From the NCBI GenBank assembly GCA_964023205.1, contig OZ026841.1, positions 31,820,399 through 31,884,398 of the forward strand: a stretch of DNA of 64,000 nucleotides, written 5' to 3'. Positions 24,425 through 34,390 of this stretch are shown piece by piece. Source of the DNA: Lutraria lutraria. Lineage: Eukaryota; Mollusca; Bivalvia; Venerida; Mactridae. The notes beneath the pieces were generated by a model. That model had not been told where the DNA came from. It saw only the letters and a program-made list of their open reading frames with translations, and made no database searches. The position numbers were made by a program, and so were the translations under genes. Position 1 is the stretch's first letter. Every line of letters begins with the position of its first letter.

Positions 24425-24690
24425 TCATTGACTTGAAATAATGATAAAGAAAACTATTTTTAAAGATAAATGGTATCCAAGTTCTATGGTATGTGTAAGA
24501 ATAAATCACTGAACGTTCCGCTTCTCAGATTATCATAGAGTTCACAATTCAGAAGGAAATGAGTTTCATCTGCTACGGTGTTTGAAGAACAAAGCTTACA
24601 TAAACGTTGGTCAGGCTGTTCACCAGCATATCGTCCGGTTTCTACTTTAAGTGTGAGAATATTATAAAATGTATATTAATAATTCTGTTG
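24425..24690 (-). pseudogene. LINE C-terminal fragment (CCHC knuckle)
   Basis: On the minus strand a frame reads LTLKVETGRYAGEQPDQRLC, then KLCSSNTVADETHFLLNCEL and YDNLRSG. The pattern ETGRY...RxCxxC...ExHFLLxCxxYxxLR is the C-terminal knuckle domain that follows RT in many molluscan LINEs; the LINE at the left edge has a related one. No RT is nearby, so this is a fragment of a 5'-truncated copy abutting the receptor pseudogene. Confidence 0.65.
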
Positions 24691-24904
24691 TCACTATATT
24701 GATTTGTTTGTACGTCATTTTGTATAATTGAAAATCGTTGTACTATTTTTTTTATTTGTATTCATATCGTATTTGCAATTGCATTGTTTGTGTCTGTAAA
24801 AATTGAATTGAATTGAAATTATACATCTGATTAAAGCTTATGAAAAACATGGAGGCAATTTTTATCAAATATTTATTGTTTCATACTATCAAACGTTCAA
24901 ATTA

Positions 24905-25155
24905 AAACTCATTTATTAGTATGGCATATTGTTTAACGTCAAACAAACAGTCGATGTCTTTCGGCGATATTCCAGTTTTTACAGTGAATGGAGACCCCTG
25001 ACTAGACTAGCACTTGTGTAGTCAGCTTTCCATAAGATAGCTGGAAAGCTATCTCACATTTGAAACTTAGTCCTGGGTGGAATTCGAACTGACAGCAGTG
25101 AGGGATTGGTGATTAAAGTCAGAGACCATGACCAACTGACCACGGAGGCCCTTAT
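24905..25155 (-). mobile_element. tRNA-derived SINE
   Basis: On the minus strand the sequence opens with a tRNA-like head (GGGCCTCCGTGGTCAGTTGG, then TCATGGTCTCTGACTTTAAT) and continues with CAGTTCGAATTCCACCCAGG as a weak B-box region. It ends with a tail containing TGGAATATCGCCGAAAGACA and GACGTTAAAC. This head-and-tail layout matches the common molluscan SINEs that end in GACGTTAAAC. It is diverged and not a functional tRNA. Confidence 0.65.
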
Positions 25156-25532
25156 GTACTCTTTCTAGATATATGTGCAGCGATGAATCTATCGTGATGT
25201 CAATTAAATATTATGTTACATCGCTTTTTCAGCAGTATATGTAGTCTTTGTATTTAAATCTCAATTTGACCAAGAATGAATTTAAAAGACGTAAACCAAA
25301 AATAAAAATAAGGGATTTAAGAGTTATGTTTAAGTGTTCCGCCCTGGAAATAGCAAATTTAATAAGGACATAAATCAAAATAATGAAGACAATTTTTCTT
25401 TTCAAGATTTAAAGAATACCAAACAATTTAATGTTCTGATGGTGTGTCTTGATGTTCTTAAAAATGTTGCAAAATTTCAGCTTGATTGTGTTTCTCGTTC
25501 AAAAGTTACATTAAAAAAAAACAGGCGAAAAA

Positions 25533-27576
25533 TGTCCCGAGTGTAACACTTTTAGCGTGACATTTTTTCTATACACATTTTTCAATCTTTTATATTTTGT
25601 TCAGTTTTTGGGTAAGTAATCAATGATTGTTTTTAATTTCATTGTACATGTGTTATATTTAAAATGTAATGCATTTTGTTCAAATATTTCAATTATAGGT
25701 ATTATTTAGAAATCTCCTTTCAAGTGCACATGTAAAATATTTTGCTCAAGGAAAAAATGGAAATTTAAATTGATGATATTGCTGTCAAACGAACCATTTG
25801 GTTTTTAAGTTATACCATCTTGAATAAAGCCGATTGGAAATGTCCCGAGTGTAACATTTTGCATTTAGATAAGATTTTTTTATCATTCTTTGAATTTGAT
25901 ATGTTTTTTCTCTATTTCTCAAACAGAAACGTACCCAGAAGCTCACAAAACTAAAACAAATTCATGTAGTGCAATTCATTTTTTGTCTACATGGTTTTAA
26001 GTGTTGTCCCGAGTGTAACGCTATATATTCATTATCTTAATTTTGATATGTAACTTATAGAACAGTAGTCCATGTTAATTTTTTTTCCACATTTATATCA
26101 AATAACCGACGCGAATAAATACTTTAAAGTCTGAAACAGTGAAATGGAGCATGTTTAAAAAGTTTGAAAGTTCTTATAAAAATAGTTCTATTCTGATATA
26201 TATACCAAGTAGATTTGTTCAGTATACTGAAGATGAAAAGTAATTTACCTTTTATTTTGACGAAGAAACATTCTCAGATGAAAACAGTATAGAATTTATC
26301 GATTTATTTCATGATTTCTGAAAATATTTTACCTGTTATATTATCTATATATAACAATTGAAAATGTTACACTCGGGACACAAACATATCTTCATGCAAT
26401 ATTATACACTAATTCGGTTTGCTTTTACAGGAACTATACCGGTAACAAAATATTAACACTGCAGGGTCATGAAGTTACAAAATGCCTAAATTAGTGGTAA
26501 AACTCCCATTTATATAGGACTGAGAAGAAGCACACTCCGAGTAGAAAGACTTGAAATTGATGTTTTATTATTAAACATTTTCTAGAATATACGAGGGTTG
26601 TCCTTTAAGTATGTAGTCTTTTCTCATAACTCGGTTATTTTTCAAAATTTTGAAATCTAATTTCAGTGTCGCATAATTGAAATCTTCCTTGACTTATGTT
26701 GCAAATACATAGTTCATGTTCAAAACGTTTCAAAACCTTTAAGTATTGTTTTACTTAAAATAAACAAAGAAGAAATTGTGACCATACCCTTCAGAAATTT
26801 GTCCCGAGTGTATTTTCTATATGTCTGTTTATATGACTTAATTCATGTTTAAATTATTTGTTCAACGTAGTTTGACTTTGTTGAGAAATCATTTCTTTAA
26901 TTTGATAAGTAGCAAAAGCAGTAGGTAAATGTTTTCTTGTAAATATATGATAATGCAATATTAATCGTTACAACTTGACAAATCTACAGTTTTAAATGTT
27001 TTCTAATTCCTCCCCTCACTCCAACAACACTTTCAACCAACAACATATCAAACAATACAGATGTTTGTGTATCTTTTTATTTTCTTAAAAAAAAACATAG
27101 AATAAATTGCAACGAAATGATCATAGCACTTTCATAATTATTTGTATGCTAAAAGACTAAACAAATTTGTACGGAGTGTAACCTTTACTTAGTCTGTATA
27201 AATATACATTAATAATTCATGTTCAGTAACGCATTTGACTTACCAAATTGGAAATAGTTTTGATTTGTTCAAAAATAATGTTTCTAATTTAATGAATTGC
27301 AAAATACATTTGACTAATGTTTTTATAAATCAATTTTATGATACTCCTTATCATAACAGTTTTGTATATTTACGTTACAGTTTTAGAACGTCCCCTGGAG
27401 TTGTTTTCACCATTTAAAACTAAAACATTATCAAATAGATTATCTGTTTGTATTTTATAAGAAAATAATGGAACAAATTAATAGTATTACAATGAAACAA
27501 ATTGTATAACAAAAGATTAATAAATACTGTCATTATCATGAGACCATACACAAAGAATATCTGTCCCGAGTGTAAC
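25533..27576. repeat. Cluster of seven TGTCCCGAGTGTAAC boxes
   Basis: The 15-mer TGTCCCGAGTGTAAC occurs at 25533, 25841, 26005 and 27562 exactly. It occurs inverted at 26366-26380 (GTTACACTCGGGACA), nearly intact at 26800 (last two bases changed) and with two substitutions at 27168 (TGTACGGAGTGTAAC). Spacing is irregular (about 160-430 bases). The DNA between boxes is AT-rich and mostly unlike from copy to copy, although the stretches after the boxes at 26800 and 27168 share phrases such as TTCATGTT and TTTGACTT. It may be an old tandem repeat in which only one box stayed conserved, or a cluster of protein-binding sites. No coding frame spans it. Confidence 0.8.
26588..26620 (+). mobile_element. 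Possible mariner-type terminal fragment
   Basis: ATACGAGGGTTGTCCTTTAA continuing to GTATGTAGTC resembles the outer end of mariner-like elements (CGAGGGnnGTCnnnnAAGTA), and also the sequence at 48.55 kb. No transposase or opposite end was found nearby. Confidence 0.3.
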
Positions 27577-28089
27577 GGTGACAGAAGATATATACTAGTT
27601 TTGGGGGCATTGTTTAGTTACCCAAGAATAGTACCAATTAAGTGAAAATTCACATGTATATTTGAATATACCTGCAAATGGATAAATTGTATTAGCTAAT
27701 TTGTATCTGCAGCAGTAAATGTTACATAAAAACTTTTTGAAGCGTATTTAGAAAAATTAAAGTTCAAAACGCCAAAAATATCTTTTTTGGGGAAAATTAT
27801 GGTTGTATGTATATTTTTTTGTATTAAAAAGTTGTTTTCATGTAAGTTTGCTGAAAAAAAATCACAAAAATTATTATTCCTTCCATAGTTTAATCCATAA
27901 GATTGTTTGAATTTTAAGGCTTGCTATTGAAAATATAATATTTATTTGATTAAAATGTTGTAAATTTGAAGAAGACTTTAATCCTATACTTTAGCCATTG
28001 TCAATTTTTCACAATATAATATATTTCCAAGCTACTTTTAGCAATATTATGAACAAAAGTATCATTCAAAATTTGACCCCTCATGTCAC
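27577..28089. other. No recognisable gene
   Basis: AT-rich DNA with many A and T runs; nothing supported. Confidence 0.4.
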
Positions 28090-30215
28090 GCTTTGTCTTC
28101 ATTATTTTGATTTATGCCCATAAGTAAGCAAAAAAATCAAATTCAAGTACGGATAACTCAAAAACGAAATCAGTGACCCTATTTATTTTCGCTTAAAATG
28201 GTTCTGTTATTAAATGCTATGATCATGCAAAGTTACAAAATATGTTTTAAAGTTTTCGTTGTGTTACGGAAGCCTATTTTTGCGTTTTGTGTTCTGAATT
28301 AGGTATTGTGCGTTATGAGTTAGGTCTTATGACTTATATAATAATTCTTATGTCTTACGCGATAAAAGGCAAAGCAGCGGCAACATGGCAAAACAAAGGC
28401 GGACTAGACCTAAATCACTCTCCAAGTACACGTGCATAATGTATCTGAGTGACAACACAAATAAATACGTTACACAAACGTGTTTCATTTTACTAATTGA
28501 CAATCTGGCGCAAAATGTTGACGTCACCTTGACGCACGTCTTGTGACGTTAAAGTCATTCATACTGAAGGTACATTTTGACTTGACGGGTCACATTTTTA
28601 AAATGTAACACATCGACCAAGCTGAAACAATATCATGCATTGATGAATTTTGAAATAATTTGTTAGTTGATCACCACCATGAGCATGTATGTTGAAAACT
28701 AGCCACATGTCCAACGAAGTATTATTATTCATTCACCTACGAAATTGCCGGTTAAAAGGCACCCAAAGTACAGACTTTATATCACGTACCATGAACTCTA
28801 TTTGTATTTTTCAGACTGAGTTTGAAATATCATGTCCAAATGTCTGAGGCCAAGGACACGTTTGCAATATTATGGTATTTTTTTTGTATTTACACCATGG
28901 CTGACACATTACGGGCTCGACATGTTGTCCTTGGCTATAGTCCTCTCATATTGTTCAAGGTCAAATAATACTAGCTTGAGTTGTACTGTTTTGTATTATA
29001 CTTGAGCTATTACAAAAAACACAATGACAGACAGAAGTCGTAAGACAAAAGACAATTTATAATACAGACATAATTTCAACACAAAAGACATAAATCATAA
29101 TATAAAGGACATACATTTGTAATTCATAATACACAATTCATATCATATAAGACATAATTCATAATACATATTATTTCTTTGTTTATTTTGTTGTAATGCC
29201 CGTTTTAAAAAAGTATGATAAATAGCATATGTCTTTAAACACCATTTAATGCTTTTGGCACCCTTATGTGGATTGCATCCCTTTTGAGAAGGATATTCAT
29301 GTATATCCATGGTTTGTAGAGAAATGACCATTTACTGTCAATGAGGTCATACTTGGAACAGAAAAGTTTTCTTTACTGAGTGGCTCTTCGTTGGGCAGGT
29401 CTTCACTGACTGGCCCTTTTTTAAGTTCTCAAGTACAAATAATATTGTGATGAATAGACACCGATAGTTTTCAAATAGTCTTAAAGACAGCATTCTTTTC
29501 CATCAGTATCATTTTCAATGGATTCTCCGTTTTATGAGGACAGTTTAACTTCCATCTCTGCCAGTTCGCCCATATCATTTTTCCCATCAGGAAAGAAGAT
29601 TCTCTTGGTATAATTGGTCACTGTTTCGACAGTTTGCTCAACGTCCCTGTTGAATTCATAGATTCTTGTGCCCCCTCCTCACCGAGCTGTCACTTGTCTG
29701 TATTTTCCTCTCGTTTAATGGGGCCATCCAATCTGTAGTTTCAACATTGGGTGTCTCCTCTTACCCCTTTGTCTCTAAAATGATAAGATATATATGAATA
29801 TAAATTTACAAAACATCTTTCCGGAGGATCGGCGGATTTGAAAACGAAAATTCAAAGAATATTGGCCTTGTAAATGTAGAGCTGCTATTTTAAATTTCAG
29901 CCAAATATTGTTTAACGATGTTCATTTAGTAAATAACGTATGTCAAACTGTTAACATTTCAATACTTACCAAACAGTCTTTATTTTCACATTTTTTAAGC
30001 AAATGCACGTGTACATATACACAAATTATATGTCATAACGCATAATTACTAAGATAAAAGTTAAAAGACAAAAGACGTTAGTCATGATTCAGAATTCCTA
30101 AGACAAAATGGCCCTATTAGGCTTCCGAATTGTGCCTATATGCCTATGTGAAACCGGTAAGCACTTTTTATCATGTTCAATATAATTAAGGCAAACATTC
30201 GCTTACATAAGCGCT
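28090..30215. mobile_element. Dispersed repeat split by a 1.86-kb insertion with GGAAGCCTA ends
   Basis: 28100-28268 (GGATAACTCAAAAACGAAAT, TTTCGCTTAAAATGG, ATGATCATGCAAAGTT) and 30128-30150 (TGCCTATATGCCTATGTGAA) match consecutive parts of an uninterrupted copy at 48236-48390. Between them, 28269-30127 begins GGAAGCCTATTTTTGCG and ends with the inverse (TTAGGCTTCC). Matching subterminal phrases (TTCTGAATTAGG; CTGAATC on the opposite strand) support a terminal inverted repeat. The interior is non-coding and rich in AAGACATAA-like words near 29030-29170. It looks like a non-autonomous DNA element inserted into an older repeat. The right flank also has a locally inverted piece (30163-30215), so the history is more complex than one insertion. 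Confidence 0.5.
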
Positions 30216-30451
30216 TACATAATTATGCAGTTCTCTGTTCTCTGTTGTGGCAGATTTTCTCTGATATGCAATTATTGGTTTCAAAGTGTTATGTCATAAT
30301 AGTCACTGTAGTTAATGTGTCATTGAAGTGAAGATTGCGTAATGTAATCATTTCATTTATTGGTAAGCCTGATTTTAGTTTCACGAACATATATAGAAAG
30401 CTAAATATATGGCCAGTTGGCCTAATGGTTATGAAAATAAAGTACGTATCT

Positions 30452-30705
30452 ATTACTAGTATACTAACCGATTGATCGTTATCCATCTAACGTGATATAT
30501 ATCTCACTCACCATTCACCAGCCTTTATTTCTTATAAGAGTTAAACAATCTGTGTAGAAGTTGCACACACCTTTCTATTACTAGATCTAGTGTACTAACC
30601 GATTGTTCGTTATTCATCTAACGTGTAATATTTCTCACTCACCATTCACTAGCCATTAGTTATTATAAGAGTTTAACAATCTGTGTAGTAGTTGCACACA
30701 CGTTT
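30452..30705. repeat. Tandem duplication, two units of about 125-130 bp
   Basis: The phrases ACTAACCGATTG(A/T)TCGTTAT, CATCTAACGTG, CTCACTCACCATTCAC, AACAATCTGTGTAG and GTTGCACACAC occur in the same order twice, from about 30452 and 30577. No function is apparent. Confidence 0.8.
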
Positions 30706-31255
30706 CTATATTTCACACTCCGTTTGCTATTTTCATGCTCCATACAAAAGTTTTTCACATTCTATAAAAGATTTTCAAATTACAAAAAAAAACATTCTTT
30801 ATACCCGTTTGTCATTCAGTAAACAAATCACTAGAAGTCGCAGAAGTATTTCTCCTACACATCGAAGGAATTCATCATCATAACTACCCGCTACATGCAG
30901 GTTACTTGGTCCTACGCCAGCACATCGATCGCAGATTTCAACGCAGTCAGAGAATCTAAAAGCAACTTCTTACATCTGACGTCTGTATGGGACTCTGGTG
31001 CTAGCACATCACCGGAAGATAAAACTATTGCTCATTAGGACATCCGGGTGGATTCTGTGAATTCTACAAATAGACAAACACTATTAGAAATAAGTTCATT
31101 TAACGTAAATGGCCTGAATCGAAAACTGAATATCCAGACTTCGTAGATATGATCAAGGACTATGATATATTCTGTGTGTCTGAAAGGCATTTAGATCCAG
31201 CCGTCATAGTTGACAATTCCAGGGTACACGTTTATTTTTAAACACAGAACTCAAG
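30706..31255 (+). pseudogene. 5' fragment of a LINE endonuclease
   Basis: At 31081 a frame reads LLEISSFNVNGLNRKLN. After a one-base shift it continues DFVDMIKDYDIFCVSERHLD. These are the N-terminal strands of an APE-type LINE endonuclease: SFNVNGL with the catalytic Asn, and a SExHLD-like block with Glu. The sequence leaves the family near 31255, before the C-terminal half of the domain. The preceding 350 bases hold short basic frames and may be LINE 5' sequence. Retention of the 5' part without the RT is unusual, since LINE copies are normally truncated from the 5' side. Confidence 0.6.
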
Positions 31256-31379
31256 TCAGGAGATCTTGAAATTAATGTAACTAACAAATTATCCCCTTTT
31301 TATAGATGCTTTCATTATGAGTCAGAATATGTTTTATTTTATTTTAATTATCCTATGTAAGCCTATATAAATCATGTGA

Positions 31380-31690
31380 ACCCTGTAGCAGGGCTAATTT
31401 TCTACCTAGGGCCATACTTTTAACAGACTTGGTAGAGCTCTGCTAGACAATGCTACACACCAAATATCCAAGCTCTAGGTCGTGTGGTTTTGGACAGTCA
31501 AGAAGATTTTTATGTTTTTCCTATTGGTTGACATGGCAATCGTAGTTTTTAATGAAAAAGTCATTGAAAACTCATCCTTTCTTAATGATGAACTTCTCAC
31601 AGATTTTGAAAATGAAATCTCAGAAAAATGTTGCCTGCATAAGACACCAATGCTAGGACTGGTCGTCTACGGGACTTACCCCGATTGATT
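31380..31690 (+). repeat. Dispersed repeat with a GGTTGCCATGGCAACC-like core
   Basis: CTACCTAGGGCCATACTTTT, ACTTGGTAGAGCTCTGCTAG, CCAAGCTCTAGG and TATTGGTTGACATGGCAATC match in order the repeat at about 42650-42880, two inverted pieces at 54430-54850, and a piece at 16130-16280. It is non-coding and its family name is unknown to me. A 68-codon frame inside it is chance. Confidence 0.6.
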
Positions 31691-31971
31691 CTTATATAAG
31701 CAACTATTTCGATGGTGCTTTTATTGAGGTGGTTGAAATATTGAAGTGATTGAAGTCCGTGTACGTCAGCTTCGTAATTTCGATTTAATTATTTGGGTTT
31801 GACGAGGTTTTTCAACAATGTTTCATTATGTACATTAGCCGTACTAGAAATAAGTTCTTTTAGACATATGGTATAACCAGTACTTACTTACCCTTCCACA
31901 AGGAACCGACAACTTCTCCACAGGAGGAAAATCGACATTGTTGTCAAATTTTCCTGCAATGATCGGGAATA

Positions 31972-32984
31972 CAGTACGGTTCGGGTGATTTGTCCGATTT
32001 TCGCGTTTCCCTTGCGTTCGTAATCGTCAATTTATCACCCGTAGCGGCGATTTTCATCGCGGCATCGATCTTGAAAAATACGCGAATCACCGCAATGTCG
32101 CTAATCACCGCGTTTTATGACTTATTTATCAGTCGGTAATCTTTGATAGCGATGGATCACGGTGATTCGCGAACGTCTAAACCCGACTCTCAAGTAAATA
32201 AAATGATATTTATTGTGAATCTTTCTTCTACTTTCGCTTTCTGATGACCGTTCATTTTCCGAAAGCAGTCACATGGTAAGATAATTCAGGATTTAACACT
32301 TACTAAACCCGTCGGCCAAGACCAACTGAAATCCAGACATCTGATTCAATTTTGTCAAGTAGGAAAATTCTTGAAGTAAATATGTAGAAAAACCGGTGAA
32401 TTGCTAAGCGAATATGTAAACTGTGTAGCTATGTTTTACATATGCAGCATTACGTACAGGGCGAGATTCATATGTCTATTTTTAGTGTGTTATATATCGA
32501 GTACCAGGGCGAGAATCATTATTTAGACCGAGTCGCAGTCTCTCATTTTACGAATGTAGCTCGGTGCTCTAATCAATAAACCCAGTCCACTGTTTACATG
32601 TAATATGATTTCGCGCAATAATATACGAAAGCTGACAGATTAATTAAAGCTCATCAACTACTATTAAGTTCTCAACACTCGTTGATTATAATTTATGTCA
32701 ACGCTAATTTTTCACACAAATCAGGTAACAATTTGTTCACAAAAGCGCAATTAAATAATGTGTGAATAACAGTGTTATTTATAAGAAATTTGTAAGTTTT
32801 GAGTAAACTAAAGAAGCGACATCGCGTATCACCGCGTTGAGCGATCGTCGCCGCAATCCACCGCGAATTATTGCCCGTCAGTGGTGACGGTCACCGTCGA
32901 TCATCGTCGCTCTGAACGCGACGGCCAAAATTCAAATCGCCGCGGGGATTCGCGAAAATCGGACAAATCACCCGAACCGTACTG
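31972..32984. mobile_element. Mariner/Tc1-type MITE with TA target duplication
   Basis: The element starts CAGTACGGTTCGGGTGATTT and continues GTCCGATTTTCGCG; the exact inverse closes it at 32951-32984, giving perfect 34-bp terminal inverted repeats. A TA dinucleotide flanks each side (31970-31971 and 32985-32986). CAGT ends with TA duplication are the hallmark of the Tc1/mariner superfamily. The 1013-bp body has no transposase. The subterminal 150 bases on both sides are rich in ATCACCGCG/CGCGAAT words, while the centre is AT-rich. It is non-autonomous; the mobilising transposase is not in the window. Confidence 0.85.
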
Positions 32985-33639
32985 TAGTACCCGGCGTGCT
33001 AGGTTTCTTATCCAGCGAATTAACCACTCAACCACGGCCGCGCATTTTGGTAGTTCGAACCCTTCCTCAGCAGCTGATATTCGTGTGGAGAAGTTGGCAA
33101 ATGCATTGTACTAACAGAGAACATTGTTAGTACTTGAACAGAATCCAGGAAAATGTTTGATTATAATTTGCCAACCAGTAACTGTAATTTCGTTTTTATC
33201 AAACACAAAACTGTATTTACCATTGAAAAAGACAAGCAGTGCTCTGGACAGAATCCACAACAAACTTTCTGCTGCAGTGGGCATCTCACTGCATTTGGAG
33301 CAATAACAACACTGTCGGTGCCCTGGATGATATCTATGTTGACCCTAATCAACAGTAATAGTCCACACCAGGCTGTTTTTTCTATGGCCTGACAGTCACA
33401 GAGTGTCTCCTTATAGCGCTCTCATGAAGCTGTGAATGTGTTAGTTAAATCATTTATTATATTTATACATCAGTTATTAATAAACATTAATAAGCATAAT
33501 GATGCACCAAACTGTTCAAATTAGTACAGAAACAAGAGGTATACTGTATCAGTATGTATTTCACCTGGATGAGCATTATGTATGAGTAATCACAGAAAAC
33601 TTGACTATTAGGCCTAACCTCCAGACAAAGACCTATGTA

Positions 33640-33790
33640 GCGGTGTGGTATATTGTATTATAAATTGGCTGGGATATACACCAGCCTGACTAACTCAGTA
33701 GGTAAAGCATCTGACTGGTAAGCAGGAGGTCGAGGGTTCGAGACCCGCATATGGTACATTATTTTTCCTCCTATTACACCTATACTATGT
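33640..33790 (+). mobile_element. tRNA-derived SINE (Thr-like head)
   Basis: TTGGCTGGGATATACACCAG precedes a tRNA-like stretch with an A box (TAACTCAGTAGG) and a B box (GGTTCGAGACC), with GGT in the anticodon position. It is followed by GTACATTATTTTTCCTCCTA. The acceptor ends do not pair, so it is not a functional tRNA. The same flanking words surround four other tRNA-like units at 40.5, 40.75, 62.37 and 62.6 kb. Confidence 0.65.
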
Positions 33791-34384
33791 ACAATGTATG
33801 TAGTAGGTCTTTGCTCCACATGTAGTTTGAAGGATCAGGGTCAAATAGAACTTGCATTAAATTGAGCAGACAACTGTTATAAATGGAACAGAAATTCGAA
33901 TTTTATGCAAACATAGTGTATTTTTTCATCTGATTCTGAAAGAATGATTTGTTATTGAATTGGGTTGAAATGTGCGAGATGAATGCAATCATACAATGTA
34001 AGTTGATGATAACGCACAAATAAACATTATTATTCACCATACATACATTTTGTATAAAACTCTTAGCTGAAATACCTCAAAAGAGTAATTTGAGCAAATT
34101 TAGCGATTCCTAAATGTAAAATAATAAACAAACGAGTAATGACAGTGTTGAACCCCGTTGGAGCCCCTTTCAGATTTTCACGCCAATTCGATAGAATTTT
34201 AGACTTTATGCAATGCTAAAATCGATACAAACTGCATTTCAAGTCAACTAGAGTTAAATTCTTTTAATTATAACCATGACCCAGTTAACAATGAAGTTAT
34301 GACGATAAACAACGGTAATTACTTACTGAATTTGCTGTTTGACGTTTGCGATTGTGCGAATGTATCGAATCTGTCAAACTTCGG
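33791..34384. other. No recognisable gene
   Basis: Unique AT-rich DNA up to the GAGCAT that flanks the next element. Confidence 0.4.
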
Positions 34385-34390
34385 GAGCAT

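Noticed and set aside
25533..27576. Zinc-binding CPEC protein repeats read through the 15-bp boxes
   Set aside because: The Cys-Pro-Glu-Cys reading is possible at most boxes, but each frame stops within a few dozen codons, one box is inverted, and no splice sites link them.
32990..33090. Minus-strand tRNA-derived SINE next to the MITE
   Set aside because: GTTCGAAC is self-complementary, and the A-box-like and B-box-like words come in the wrong order for a tRNA on either reading.
32881..33114. Basic 77-codon ORF (MVTVTVDHRRSERDG)
   Set aside because: It starts inside the CG-rich end of the MITE and crosses its boundary; the composition comes from the transposon end.
33690..33762. Functional tRNA-Thr gene
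   Set aside because: A and B boxes are present but the acceptor stem does not pair, and the same flanking words surround four other tRNA-like units; it is a SINE head.
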